Below are positions 9,161-19,449 of a DNA stretch of 64,000 nt, piece after piece (positions within the stretch are counted from its first letter, which is position 1; each line of letters opens with the position of its first letter). The translations under genes were made by a program, and so were the position numbers. The notes under the pieces were generated by a model. The model was not told the origin of the DNA. It was given only the letters and a program-made list of their open reading frames with translations, and did not search any database. Source of the stretch: a virus; the IMG/VR virus record IMGVR_UViG_3300036770_003454, positions 1 through 64,000 of that record, one strand, 5' to 3'.

Positions 9161-9184
9161 CACTGTGTCAGTGAAAACATAATA

Positions 9185-9988
9185 TTAAATAACGATTAGA
9201 TTTCTTATACCTTTGATTTGGGTATTGCTTACTGTAGGTGTTACATAAACTCTACAATGTGTAGTATTTGAATTAGAACTAAATGTTCCTAATTGTGTAT
9301 TAGTAATCAATACACCAAAATCATTGATTAAACTATTACCATCTGCTCCTTCATGTAATACCATTAACTTATTTGCTTGATGTGCATTAGCATTATTGTC
9401 TTTTATTGTTACAAAGTATTCTGCTGCTCTATGTGTGCTAATAGTAAAACTATCAACCAATTGTGTTGCAGTACTTGTTGTTTGGACATTGAGAGTTAAT
9501 GATAATACTATTGGAATATTATTGATAGATAATCCTGTTGAATTTACTGTAGTATTTTGAGTAGAATTTCCAACAGATATATTTGTAGTAGATACTTGTA
9601 TTGAATTTGCAATAGTATTTACAGTTGAGTTTCCGATTGAAATTATAGTACTGTTTGCAACAGTATTTGATGAAGAATTGCCTATAGTAATTGTAGAAGA
9701 AGTTATATAGAGATTATCAGTAGAATCTCCTACGGCAAGCCTTGTTCCAGTTATTAGAAGATTTGAAGAAAGTGTAAGAACGGTAGCAGTAGATGTATTA
9801 CCGCCTCTTAAAGTATTTGCGGTAAGTGTAGTAGAAGTAAATATTCCATTAACAACTGCATTACCTGTTGTTGTATCAGAATTGACTGTTATGACTTTAT
9901 TTGACATAGCATCAGCAAGATCATTGGTTCTATCTAACCAGAATTGGAATGTTGATCCATTTGATGTATTTGCTACGGAAATTGTCAT
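9185..9988 (-). CDS. beta-repeat virion structural protein
   Basis: 267 residues. The middle (about residues 95-150) is built from imperfect 14-16-residue repeats such as ISIGNSTVNTIANS and ISVGNSTQNTTVNS, which recur in the 404-residue virion protein at 18199-19413. The C-terminal third (SFTISTHRAAEYFVTIKD ... MVLHEGADGN) resembles a compact fibre head domain of T4-like marine phages. It abuts the downstream stop-start boundary of the next gene. Probably a baseplate-attached fibre. Confidence 0.75.
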   Translation of the reverse strand: MTISVANTSNGSTFQFWLDRTNDLADAMSNKVITVNSDTTTGNAVVNGIFTSTTLTANTLRGGNTSTATVLTLSSNLLITGTRLAVGDSTDNLYITSSTITIGNSSSNTVANSTIISIGNSTVNTIANSIQVSTTNISVGNSTQNTTVNSTGLSINNIPIVLSLTLNVQTTSTATQLVDSFTISTHRAAEYFVTIKDNNANAHQANKLMVLHEGADGNSLINDFGVLITNTQLGTFSSNSNTTHCRVYVTPTVSNTQIKGIRNLIVI

Positions 9989-10192
9989 TTACTTTAATCT
10001 TTCTAGAATTAGGTTAAGCATTTGTTTCATTTCTTTCACTTCATTTTTTACATTTTCGATTTCATTTAATTGGTTATCCAATTTTTTTTGTTTTGCTTTT
10101 TGTAATTTATATGCTTTTAGAGCAGCGTTATCAGTATTTATGACTGCTCCTGGATTATGTTTATCTCTAATAAAACCATCAGACCGTTTCAT
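9989..10192 (-). CDS. small coiled-coil virion protein
   Basis: 67 residues. It starts MKRSDGFIRDKHNPGAVINTDN, then a C-terminal heptad coil (LDNQLNEIENVKNEVKEMKQ). It lies between the giant baseplate gene and the 267-residue structural gene with almost no spacing. Homologous short coiled-coil proteins are common in T4-like marine phages; function unknown. Confidence 0.7.
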   Translation of the reverse strand: MKRSDGFIRDKHNPGAVINTDNAALKAYKLQKAKQKKLDNQLNEIENVKNEVKEMKQMLNLILERLK

Positions 10193-10221
10193 TGTTTATC
10201 CTCTTAGTAAAACTGAGTATA

Positions 10222-13200
10222 TCACATTTGCAATGCAATTGCTCTTACATCTTGCAATTTTGGCACTCTTACTGCATTATTTGATAATAGAACAATTTTT
10301 ATTGCAAATTCTTTAAACCCAACAAATCTTGACCCTTCTGAGTTTGTATATTCCACAATTCCATCATCTGGAGAATCTGGATAGATATAATACACTGCTG
10401 CTGTGTTTGTTTGTTCTAATCCTTTATCGACCGTAAGATATGTATTGTTTGCAATAGAAGTAACAGTTCTTATAGCAAAATAATCATCTGCTTCTATTCT
10501 AATCAATTGTCCTACTGTTATGTCTTCCAAGAAGAAGGTTCCTGTAATATTATGTCCTGTTTCAGATGTAGTTGATGCACCAATGTCAACATTAGCACCA
10601 TCTCTAGTTTGTGAAAGTGCAATATGGCTGGCATTTGCATAACTTATAAAATAAGAAATTCCTGAAATTAATCCTGTTATTGCAGTGTTGCCAGAATCTA
10701 CAGAATATAAAACTTGATCTCCTACTCTAAAATATGTATTTGCGTCTGTGATTGTAATAGTATCGTTCGTGTTGTTTACTTGTGTGTTTGCATTAAAATT
10801 GTGTTTTTTCGCAGAAATTGCGGTATTGCTTGATTCGATTGATATCCCTCCAGGGAAAGGATTATATATATCAAATCCAGAATTTGCAAATGCTGCATAT
10901 GGCACAGAATTTACGATAGGTACTGTAAACAAATATTCTTTAAAATCAGATGTATTTGTTTGTGATGAATATATAAAATTGCTATTATTTGCATACTGCA
11001 ATTTTGTCCATACTTTATCATCAAATGGTTGTGGATCTTCATTGTTTAAAAATTTAGCATATACTTCAACATTAGTTTCTACAGGTCTATATGCTGTAAG
11101 ATAAATGTTCAAAGACTCTGCTTCTTGTCCGTCTGCCAACACAACTTTTTTAGAAATATATTTGCTTGCTGCATTTCCATATCGGGTGTGTTCATCAGTA
11201 TTATCATCATTGATAATATTTTGAACAAACATCATTACTTTTCTTGAAAGATTGATTACAGGAGAAATCAAACTATTCTCTGTAGACAATTCAATTTTAA
11301 ACTCTGAAGATTTATTTGAAGATAAAGAAGTTATTTCATTTGACCTAGACACAATATGTCTTTCATTATCAATGAATTGGTAATCAAGTTCATTGATAAC
11401 ATTTTGGTATTTTGTATCAAATGTGTTTGAATTTGATGTGCCTTTAAATGAAAATGATAAAGAGGTTCTTGTTGGTTCTAATATTCCAAATTTAGGAACA
11501 ACCGCATGATATTTCAAATTGTTAACAGTAACAATATTAGCATAGGCAACAAGAGTGCTTACATTGATATGGGATGTGTTTGATGCGTCCTGTGGTCTAT
11601 AAATTGCAATTGTTTTATTTGTTGTATTTGAAAAATATGTTGTAGAATTTGCAGTTGAAGAATCTAACCATAGTGTACCGTTTGCTTCATCAAAATATTG
11701 TATTCTACCAGAAACAAAATTTGTAACTAAAGTATTTGCTATTATACTATTAATATTTGCAACATCAACTGATGTTGTGTTAACAGTAAATACTGTATCT
11801 CCAATTTCTAGTCTTGTTGAAGAATTTGCTTTAGTAAATCCGTCAACAGTTAAAAATTCGTCATCATCATTTTTAAATATTGCAGTTCCTGTGTTTGAAG
11901 TGAAATTTGGTCTATATATATTAAATTTCAAATCTTCTTTTTGAAATGCGGTCCATGTATCTCTATTTGCAGATATAAACATCAATCCAGTATAAGGATT
12001 GGAGAAAATTTGTGTATTTGAAGAAACATCATACCCCCCTGTTTCAGCAGTCCATATTAGATATTCTGGACTGTTGCCGTCAGGTTGAACAAAAAATGCA
12101 TATTGATTTCTTAGTAGGTATACAGGATAATCAAAATTAAATTTTGTTTCCAATGAAGCATTGTTGCTTGTAGAAATTGCACTTGATTCTAAATATGAAG
12201 ATGCCAAAATTCTCCTTGTGTCTGGCATATTATTTTCCATTTCACAAAGATACACAGAACACCCAAGATTTTGATCTTTGCTTTTAAAATATACACCCAC
12301 ACCTGTCATAAAAACACCAGGAATGTATTCTGGAGGTTCTACATAAAATGATTGTGCGATTGGATCATCGTGTATATATGTTTGTTGTGGAGTATTATCA
12401 ACAACATCAACGGAAATGCTTTGTATGGTTCTTTCTTTTACTGTTTCTGTGTAATTAAATTCTGGTTGCCTGATATTAATCGTAGTTGAACCTTTTGTCA
12501 CTGCAATGTTATCTGCTGTAAAGGTTGCTTTTGAGGTTGTTATTTGCGCAGAAGCTCCAATAACTAGATCATCAACATTTGTTAATTGAAATACTCTATC
12601 TCCTGTCCTGAATTGTGCTTCAGGAATTCTAAACAACCCGCATACAAATCCATTTGCGTCTGATGTTAATCCCTCTCCCCAATTAAATCCTACTTGTTGT
12701 TTTACGACAAGATCTTCTTGTCCTTCGGCTACTGCAATTGGAACACCAGGAATGATTGGAAAATCATCTTCATTTAAATTTCCTTGAACACAATATTCAT
12801 CTACATTAATATCATCAAAAAATGCATGAAGAGTAGTATTTGGTTTCATATTTGTTGCAACAAAAGCAACAATCCTTGATCTCATATAAGGTTGTACTGT
12901 AATATCTTTTACATATGAACCCAAATTTATTTCTTCATTAATAGAATTGATTTTCATTTGCTTTACAATTTGTTGTTGCAAAGTTTCTGTTGTCGTTGTT
13001 GTTGTGGTTATATAACCATCAACAACAGATTCTGAAGTAACAGACAAATTCTTAACATTTCTCCAATCTCCATATATTGCCGAGAATGGATTTTGTAATC
13101 CTAGTTTGTCCCAAGGCATGTTTGCATATTTTTCCCATGCTGTACTTAAGTCCAGATTTACATTTACGTTTGGTGCTTCTTTACTATCACGATAAAAATC

Positions 13201-16200
13201 ATAAGATGGATATAGTTTTACTCTTCCGTTCCATTGCCATAGTGCTTCTGTTGTATTTCTTACTTTTGTAGCGTATCTTTGTCCAATAGCAACTACTTCA
13301 TTATATGGTAGTGTTAAAATTGGTCCAGTCATTTGGACGTTGGTAGAATTAGAACTGATATATCTAAAATCGACATCATGAACATCAAAAATAGGTCTGG
13401 CAACAGTTTCATCTTTATCAATTGATATTTTATATTCTATATCAGAAACATTACCCAACCCATGAGAATTGAATGGGTCTGCAAATATTCCATTTTTAAA
13501 TCTATCTAATCCGTTGGCATCTGGAATAGTCAAATCTTTAGCTTGTTGTTCTAATGCATTTAATACCGTATAATATTCTAATCTTCTAATTCTATCTTCT
13601 AGAGTTCCAACATCCTTCATAGTATATCTTTTATTTGTCTTTAAGTTGATTCTAATATAATCTATGTTAGGACCATATAATTCAAAATCTTTTCTAGTTG
13701 GTGTTGGATATGCTGGAACATAACATTCTGCAATTATGCTTCTATCACCATCAACAAAAGGTGCTCTTGGTAATGTAGATGGTTGTCCTTGTTTTACTGT
13801 AAAAACACCATTTGGATCAAGAGTAACCAAATCAATTCGTGGTAAATAATTTTCAATGTCTGCTGTGAAATTAGAATCAGGTGCGATAAAATGCTGTCCA
13901 GATGCAGAAACATTGAATGATGTGTTTGATGTTGCTGGATTTTCTGTAGCATCTCCAATTGCAGTTGCATTAACGTTTGCTGTGTTGTATTTTACTGGTC
14001 TAAAATCAATAACATTTCTCAAACTAACATTTTGATATGTTGGTATTTCTATTGTTTGTATAGCAGTTGTATTTGCAGTGTTTGCATCATCTATTGGATA
14101 AGATTCTACTGAAAAAAATCCAATAGAGGCAGAGGAGTTTGCTGTAAAAACATCTAATTCTACGAGAATTCTTGTTGAACTTGTTATTTCAGAAGAATAT
14201 TCTGGTTTTACAATTAATCTGCCATGATCATAAAAGGAATCTCTTTGTCCTGTATCTAATTCAAACCAAGTTGATCTCTCTGCATTTGTGTTTGCATATG
14301 TTGTTCCAACATATATGTTTTTTATTTTGTGAACATCTACAAGCCCCAAATCCCATGGACCTGTTGTTGTGGTTGTGTTGTTTGAACAATTAATTTTTAC
14401 ATATCTGGATTTGTTAATTATTTTTGGAATAGAAATTGCTTGATTTCTATTAACTGGATAAGAACAATAAACTGTTTGTGGTGTTGTTGCAGAGTCAAAA
14501 GATGCTGTTGGTATGTTTACGTTTGCTGTAAATGTTGTGTTAGAAGTTATAGAAATAGATTGAATTGGCAATGGTGATCCAGCAACAAAAAATCTTTGAT
14601 AATTAGATGTGCCATTACTAAATGGTAATGCAGTATCAATTGTTAAAGATGTGTTATTTGCAATTGAAACAACTCTTCTGATATATGTTTGTGTTGTGTT
14701 TGCATATATTCTTATATTACAATTTGCTTCCAATTCTGTGGTAAAATTTGTTCCTGACCCTGTTATGGTCTTTGTGCCTGATGTTACTGCAACTGTGCTT
14801 GTTAAATTTGCAGTATATGTACTTGATGATATGCAAATATTATAATCGTCTAAAGAATTTCCTGTTAAAGTTGAACCAGTAGTAGAATTTAATCTTTCTG
14901 AAGATGCGCCAGCATATGCAGTATCTATGGTCACAGATATTGTACCATCTGTCGCAAGTGTTGCTTGTTTTATTTGATTGTAAATAAAACTAGTATCTCC
15001 TATGCCAGTATTATTGGTCAATCTCTTTATCGCAGATAACCCAGTATCAAAATATGATTGTGTTTTTGTAGATTCTTTTATTACTGCAATTCCATTTTCA
15101 AGAATAATGTCTGCTTTTGCTTTCCCAAAAGTTCCATCCATGTACATACTTTTAACATCTGTGGAAAAATTTTTCCCAGAATTCATTCTTATATTAAACA
15201 AATATAGATAATATCTAGCATTTGGAGATCCTTTTGTACCATCTTCATGAACAACTGCTCTTATGTTAGCATATCCTACAACAGACCCTGATGGAATCGT
15301 TGTAATTCCTTCATATTCAGAAATAGATTTTTGTGGTTGGTCATATAAAGAAATTTCAGACAATTTTTTAAAATCAAATTGTCCCAAATATTCATTACAT
15401 ATGACATAATTTCCATAATTTGCTGTTATTATTTGGTTTTCAGCAACCTCTGTTATTGTTGCTTTCTGAACAGTTACTTTCGATGTTCCAACTTTTTCAA
15501 TTCTATTTCCTCTCACATATCCTATTCCAGGAGATATTCTGTAACGAAATTGTTGAGAATCGTTTTCATCTAATATAGATTCTACTTGAAAAGGATTGAC
15601 TACATAATCTCCAGATTCTTCATATGTTTTTCTTGCAAGTTGTTCGTTTAAAACATTATAAAACGGATCATCTTTTTGTTGTGTTGGAAATCCGTTATCA
15701 AATTCAACAATAGCAAAGAAATTTTTGTTGTTTGAAGTATCAGTGTTTAATTTGGAAACTAAAGTTGGGGTCAACTTTAATCTATGTGCACCAGGAGCAT
15801 TTTCATTTGGATATCCTAACGCATTATCCAATAAAGATTCATCTTGATTTTCATCAACAATTGTTTCTGTAGTATCAAATCCAACTACATATGAATCTAC
15901 ATTCGTTGAAAAATCTCTGACAGTAATAACTTGTCTATTAACTAAACTGAAAAATCCTTTTTGATAAATTGTACCATCTGTACATCCAATCAAATAGGCA
16001 TTTCCATCAGCATCAAATACACTATTAGACGACAACGCATTAATTGTATATGTTAAATTATTAGCATCTAATGTTCCAAATTTGTTCTGATTGGAATTAT
16101 AAAAATATAATGTATCTCCAGGAGCAAATCTATTAACATCATCTCCATCAAGATCTGTTCCCGTAAAAGTATAATCTAAATAAAATCTATTTGTTTCCCT

Positions 16201-16611
16201 AAAAGTATTATTTGCATTTTCTTTAGTACCATCTTTCGCAATTCTTATTGTTGCACGAACTGCACTGTTTGATTCTGTAGAATTTGTTACAAGATATGTT
16301 TCTTCAGTATTAGATGTTAGTGTGGTTGGATAAATATCAGAAATTAATCCGTTTGCAAATGAAAAGAAATCATCAACCGCAATAAAATGAACATTAGGAT
16401 AATAAATTATACCAACACCGTCAACAATTGAACCATCTTTGAATACATGATTTCCAAATCTTTCAATTTGAGATTGTAATATTGTCTGTTGTTGTGTCAA
16501 TTCTCTTGCTTGAACAGCAACAGTAGGTCTATACAAAACTCTATAATAATTCTTTTCTGGATCATAATCATCAAAATATGGTGGGACGTTGAGGTCTTTT
16601 TCTAATGCCAT
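10222..16611 (-). CDS. giant baseplate wedge/pin protein (DUF4815 type)
   Basis: 2129 residues. The N-terminus (MALEKDLNVPPYFDDYDPEKNYYRVLYRPTVAVQ, then ARELTQQQTILQSQIERFGNHVF) is the signature of the very large DUF4815 structural proteins that sit downstream of gp8 in cyanophage-like T4 relatives, in the place of T4 gp10 and its neighbours. Further domains: repeated beta modules, an SWWELDTGQ-like segment, and near the C-terminus (about residues 1955-2030) a module SYFISYANASHIALSQTRDGANVDI shared with two other virion proteins here. No catalytic motif was seen. The likely role is wedge periphery and fibre attachment. Confidence 0.8.
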   Translation of the reverse strand: MALEKDLNVPPYFDDYDPEKNYYRVLYRPTVAVQARELTQQQTILQSQIERFGNHVFKDGSIVDGVGIIYYPNVHFIAVDDFFSFANGLISDIYPTTLTSNTEETYLVTNSTESNSAVRATIRIAKDGTKENANNTFRETNRFYLDYTFTGTDLDGDDVNRFAPGDTLYFYNSNQNKFGTLDANNLTYTINALSSNSVFDADGNAYLIGCTDGTIYQKGFFSLVNRQVITVRDFSTNVDSYVVGFDTTETIVDENQDESLLDNALGYPNENAPGAHRLKLTPTLVSKLNTDTSNNKNFFAIVEFDNGFPTQQKDDPFYNVLNEQLARKTYEESGDYVVNPFQVESILDENDSQQFRYRISPGIGYVRGNRIEKVGTSKVTVQKATITEVAENQIITANYGNYVICNEYLGQFDFKKLSEISLYDQPQKSISEYEGITTIPSGSVVGYANIRAVVHEDGTKGSPNARYYLYLFNIRMNSGKNFSTDVKSMYMDGTFGKAKADIILENGIAVIKESTKTQSYFDTGLSAIKRLTNNTGIGDTSFIYNQIKQATLATDGTISVTIDTAYAGASSERLNSTTGSTLTGNSLDDYNICISSSTYTANLTSTVAVTSGTKTITGSGTNFTTELEANCNIRIYANTTQTYIRRVVSIANNTSLTIDTALPFSNGTSNYQRFFVAGSPLPIQSISITSNTTFTANVNIPTASFDSATTPQTVYCSYPVNRNQAISIPKIINKSRYVKINCSNNTTTTTGPWDLGLVDVHKIKNIYVGTTYANTNAERSTWFELDTGQRDSFYDHGRLIVKPEYSSEITSSTRILVELDVFTANSSASIGFFSVESYPIDDANTANTTAIQTIEIPTYQNVSLRNVIDFRPVKYNTANVNATAIGDATENPATSNTSFNVSASGQHFIAPDSNFTADIENYLPRIDLVTLDPNGVFTVKQGQPSTLPRAPFVDGDRSIIAECYVPAYPTPTRKDFELYGPNIDYIRINLKTNKRYTMKDVGTLEDRIRRLEYYTVLNALEQQAKDLTIPDANGLDRFKNGIFADPFNSHGLGNVSDIEYKISIDKDETVARPIFDVHDVDFRYISSNSTNVQMTGPILTLPYNEVVAIGQRYATKVRNTTEALWQWNGRVKLYPSYDFYRDSKEAPNVNVNLDLSTAWEKYANMPWDKLGLQNPFSAIYGDWRNVKNLSVTSESVVDGYITTTTTTTETLQQQIVKQMKINSINEEINLGSYVKDITVQPYMRSRIVAFVATNMKPNTTLHAFFDDINVDEYCVQGNLNEDDFPIIPGVPIAVAEGQEDLVVKQQVGFNWGEGLTSDANGFVCGLFRIPEAQFRTGDRVFQLTNVDDLVIGASAQITTSKATFTADNIAVTKGSTTINIRQPEFNYTETVKERTIQSISVDVVDNTPQQTYIHDDPIAQSFYVEPPEYIPGVFMTGVGVYFKSKDQNLGCSVYLCEMENNMPDTRRILASSYLESSAISTSNNASLETKFNFDYPVYLLRNQYAFFVQPDGNSPEYLIWTAETGGYDVSSNTQIFSNPYTGLMFISANRDTWTAFQKEDLKFNIYRPNFTSNTGTAIFKNDDDEFLTVDGFTKANSSTRLEIGDTVFTVNTTSVDVANINSIIANTLVTNFVSGRIQYFDEANGTLWLDSSTANSTTYFSNTTNKTIAIYRPQDASNTSHINVSTLVAYANIVTVNNLKYHAVVPKFGILEPTRTSLSFSFKGTSNSNTFDTKYQNVINELDYQFIDNERHIVSRSNEITSLSSNKSSEFKIELSTENSLISPVINLSRKVMMFVQNIINDDNTDEHTRYGNAASKYISKKVVLADGQEAESLNIYLTAYRPVETNVEVYAKFLNNEDPQPFDDKVWTKLQYANNSNFIYSSQTNTSDFKEYLFTVPIVNSVPYAAFANSGFDIYNPFPGGISIESSNTAISAKKHNFNANTQVNNTNDTITITDANTYFRVGDQVLYSVDSGNTAITGLISGISYFISYANASHIALSQTRDGANVDIGASTTSETGHNITGTFFLEDITVGQLIRIEADDYFAIRTVTSIANNTYLTVDKGLEQTNTAAVYYIYPDSPDDGIVEYTNSEGSRFVGFKEFAIKIVLLSNNAVRVPKLQDVRAIALQM

Positions 16612-16614
16612 TTG

Positions 16615-18189
16615 TTATACCTGTATAATTATTTTAAATGATTCTATTTGTGAATTTGATCTTTCTGTAGCTTCAATATTTTGAAAATACATAGGATATA
16701 AGTCTTTTGTATATATATCTTTTATCGAAGAATATTCAGTTGTCATTGTTGAACTGTTGTTTGAACTATCAATAACAGTTTCTGTATCAATGAAATTTTT
16801 ATCCCCAACAAGTTTTATTGAAGTTCCTTCAACATTCTCTATTGCTGCAATTTTTGCTTTTGCACCAGAAGTTTGTCCAGTCAGTATATCCCCCACGGTA
16901 AATGGAGAAGGGGTTCCGTTGCTCGTTAATGCTGCATTAATTAGTGAATTAAATGTGTTCGCAGTATATGCTCCACCCTTTTCAGCAGTCAGAGTCAATG
17001 TTGATGGGTTTTTAATCAATCCTATTTTGTTGTATTTTACATTTATTGGAATTGTTCCTAATTCACTGTTTGCAAAATTAAAATTGAATGATACTCCTTG
17101 TGAATAAAGTTCTGTTACTGGATTTGCTCCATGCCCACCAGGAGGAGCAGGAATACAAACAACATTTGCAGCAGTGGCAGTATTTTGTGATGCAGTTGCA
17201 ACCGGAGATGTTATTATTTGTATGTCTGCTCTGGTTATACCATATCCTTTATTTACTAATTGTATAGTGTGTATGCCTTTTGTAGAAGCATTCACTAATG
17301 CAATTGCTGATGGACTTTCATCACCGTCAGTGGAAAATTTTACTTGAGGACCAATATAATATCTTGATATTGATGGTGTTATGTATGATGTTGTTGCAGG
17401 ACTTGACAACCGAACATATATACCAGATGCATTTGAAAATGAATTGCTAACAACTCTCAATTGTGATGGTTGTGTGTTGGATGTTATATAAATTGAATTG
17501 TTCGTATAATAACCAGTTTGTCCTTCAGCAGCACTGCTAATCTGTAATACTGTGCTATTTACTATTCCTAATATTGTTCCGTTGCTGGTTACATCATAAC
17601 CAACTCCTGAATTTTGTATTGTTACTACATCTATACCAGAATATTCGTATGCAGATTCTACCATTTCTCCATTTGCATATACAGGCATAAATGCTTCTGT
17701 TCCAAATCTTTTTACTACTTTATCTGCAATAGAAGTAATATATCTCCAAACATATCCGTCTTCTGTAGTGAATGATGTTGCTTGAATTTGTTCTGGTTTT
17801 GCAGTTGATGCAGCACCATTTGCATTGTTGAGGCACTTAAAAATGTTATAAAATCCTCCTTCTTCTGAAGGATTTACAATAACATAAAAATTTGAATTGC
17901 CTAATGTTGTTTTTGTATTATCAAATTTGTCATATACTGTGTTTGCTGCCCAAGTAATTCTTCTTATTACTGGAAAAATATCAGTATTAGTTATTCTTTT
18001 GCCAAATAACATTGTCCAATTATTAAAAAAATAAGAAGTATATTCATCAGAAGTTTCTATAGGAATTGTATTTCCAGTCCATTCGTCCGGATTGGCAGCA
18101 AACCCGTAATAATATGAACTGCCTGTCTGTATAGACTTAATGATATCTTCTACCATCGCAGTTTTAAAATGTGGTGTTAATTTTCCCAT
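16615..18189 (-). CDS. 8: baseplate wedge protein gp8
   Basis: 524 residues. The N-terminus (MGKLTPHFKTAMVEDIIKSIQTGSSYYYGFAANPDEW) and the following IDEYTSYFFNNWTMLFGKRIT-like segment match gp8 of cyanophage-like T4 phages; T4 gp8 is shorter (334 residues). It lies downstream of the gp6/gp7 region and 3 bp upstream of the giant protein gene, the T4 order 6-7-8-10. It forms part of the baseplate wedge. Confidence 0.75.
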   Translation of the reverse strand: MGKLTPHFKTAMVEDIIKSIQTGSSYYYGFAANPDEWTGNTIPIETSDEYTSYFFNNWTMLFGKRITNTDIFPVIRRITWAANTVYDKFDNTKTTLGNSNFYVIVNPSEEGGFYNIFKCLNNANGAASTAKPEQIQATSFTTEDGYVWRYITSIADKVVKRFGTEAFMPVYANGEMVESAYEYSGIDVVTIQNSGVGYDVTSNGTILGIVNSTVLQISSAAEGQTGYYTNNSIYITSNTQPSQLRVVSNSFSNASGIYVRLSSPATTSYITPSISRYYIGPQVKFSTDGDESPSAIALVNASTKGIHTIQLVNKGYGITRADIQIITSPVATASQNTATAANVVCIPAPPGGHGANPVTELYSQGVSFNFNFANSELGTIPINVKYNKIGLIKNPSTLTLTAEKGGAYTANTFNSLINAALTSNGTPSPFTVGDILTGQTSGAKAKIAAIENVEGTSIKLVGDKNFIDTETVIDSSNNSSTMTTEYSSIKDIYTKDLYPMYFQNIEATERSNSQIESFKIIIQV

Positions 18190-18198
18190 TATCTTCCT

Positions 18199-19413
18199 TT
18201 AAGATCCTATAGACATCCAAAATACATTTGTAGATGTTGCATTAGCAGTTCTTATAACAGCAACAGTATTATTTACACTTTGTACAGATGCTTGATATGT
18301 AGCAACACTAGTATTACTAGTTGCAGTAACAGACCAACAATTTGTCGTATATGCTGAAGTAAATGTAGCATTGCCGTCACTGCTATTTGCAGAAACCCAT
18401 CCCCAATTTAATTTAAGTCCATTTGGTAAAAATGTATATCCGTTTGCTGCTGATGTAGAACTGCCTAGAGTTAATCCAGTATTTGTCGCAACATTTGCAG
18501 TTTGTACAAACAAATAACTAGAGTTTGAAAAAACATTTACTGTAGAGTTTCCAATAGATATGGAATTTCCACTGTATACAGCAGAAACACTAGTATTGTT
18601 ATTTAATGTAATTTGTCTAAGTGTTATTTGTGTGTTTACATTAGTATTTGAAATGTGTATAGAATTTGATGTTATGTTGTTGTTTACAGAACTGTTACCT
18701 ATAGCAAATCTATTCCCAACAATATTCACATTTGTTGATGTGCCATTACTAACATATATTGTCGTGGAATTTACATAAAGATTAGATGCCAAATAAACTA
18801 CTGTAGAATTTACTACAGTATTTCCAATGCTCAATGCTGTACTGGTTAATGTAGAATTTGTAGTAGAGTTTGAAATCTTTGTGTGTGTTGAATTAGCAAC
18901 AGTATTTACAGTAGAATTTCCTACGAAAATGCTTGTGGTATTAACAGTTACAGATTCTAGTGTAATTGAATCTGTAGCAAAAACAATGTTTGAATCAACA
19001 TCACTAGTTAACGAGTGTGATTCTCCTGAACTGGTTGTTCTAGCATCATTAATATCAATATTTGCTCCACCTTCAGTTGCTGATAAAGCAAGTGCTGTAG
19101 AATTAGCAAATGAAACATAATAAACAGTGTTGCCTGTTAATGGTGAAATTGGTGTGTTGCCAGATGGAACGGTATATGTTACTTCTGTGTTCACTGGAAA
19201 TTTAGAATTTGCTAATGATACAAATAAAACATTATCTGTATTAGAAAATCCTAAAGAGTTTGCTGTTATTGTGGCAGAATTTGATAATCCAAGAAATGCT
19301 AATCCGGTATAAATTTCGGTAAAATTATCATTCACCTTCGTCATTGCATCTCGGAGAGTGTCTCCTGTGCCGTCGTTTGGTGATGAACCTGTTTGAACTA
19401 TTTTCTTTGCCAT
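18199..19413 (-). CDS. virion structural protein with NDGTGD N-terminus
   Basis: 404 residues. It begins MAKKIVQTGSSPNDGTGDTLRDAMTKVNDNFTEIY, a well-known N-terminal module of structural proteins in T4-like phages. Residues about 60-135 hold the module YYVSFANSTALALSATEGGANIDI shared with the gp7-like and giant proteins. The middle has NSTVNTVANS-type repeats as in the 267-residue protein. A late promoter lies 29 bp upstream. Likely a short baseplate-attached fibre, in the gp9 position. Confidence 0.75.
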   Translation of the reverse strand: MAKKIVQTGSSPNDGTGDTLRDAMTKVNDNFTEIYTGLAFLGLSNSATITANSLGFSNTDNVLFVSLANSKFPVNTEVTYTVPSGNTPISPLTGNTVYYVSFANSTALALSATEGGANIDINDARTTSSGESHSLTSDVDSNIVFATDSITLESVTVNTTSIFVGNSTVNTVANSTHTKISNSTTNSTLTSTALSIGNTVVNSTVVYLASNLYVNSTTIYVSNGTSTNVNIVGNRFAIGNSSVNNNITSNSIHISNTNVNTQITLRQITLNNNTSVSAVYSGNSISIGNSTVNVFSNSSYLFVQTANVATNTGLTLGSSTSAANGYTFLPNGLKLNWGWVSANSSDGNATFTSAYTTNCWSVTATSNTSVATYQASVQSVNNTVAVIRTANATSTNVFWMSIGS

Positions 19414-19441
19414 CGTCTTCCTTTAATTTCTTTGTTCACAT

Positions 19442-19449
19442 TATTTATA
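19442..19449 (-). promoter_or_regulatory. late promoter, TATAAATA
   Basis: Exact late-promoter octamer overlapping the stop codon of the 852-residue gene; it drives the 404-residue gene and probably gp8. Confidence 0.65.
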
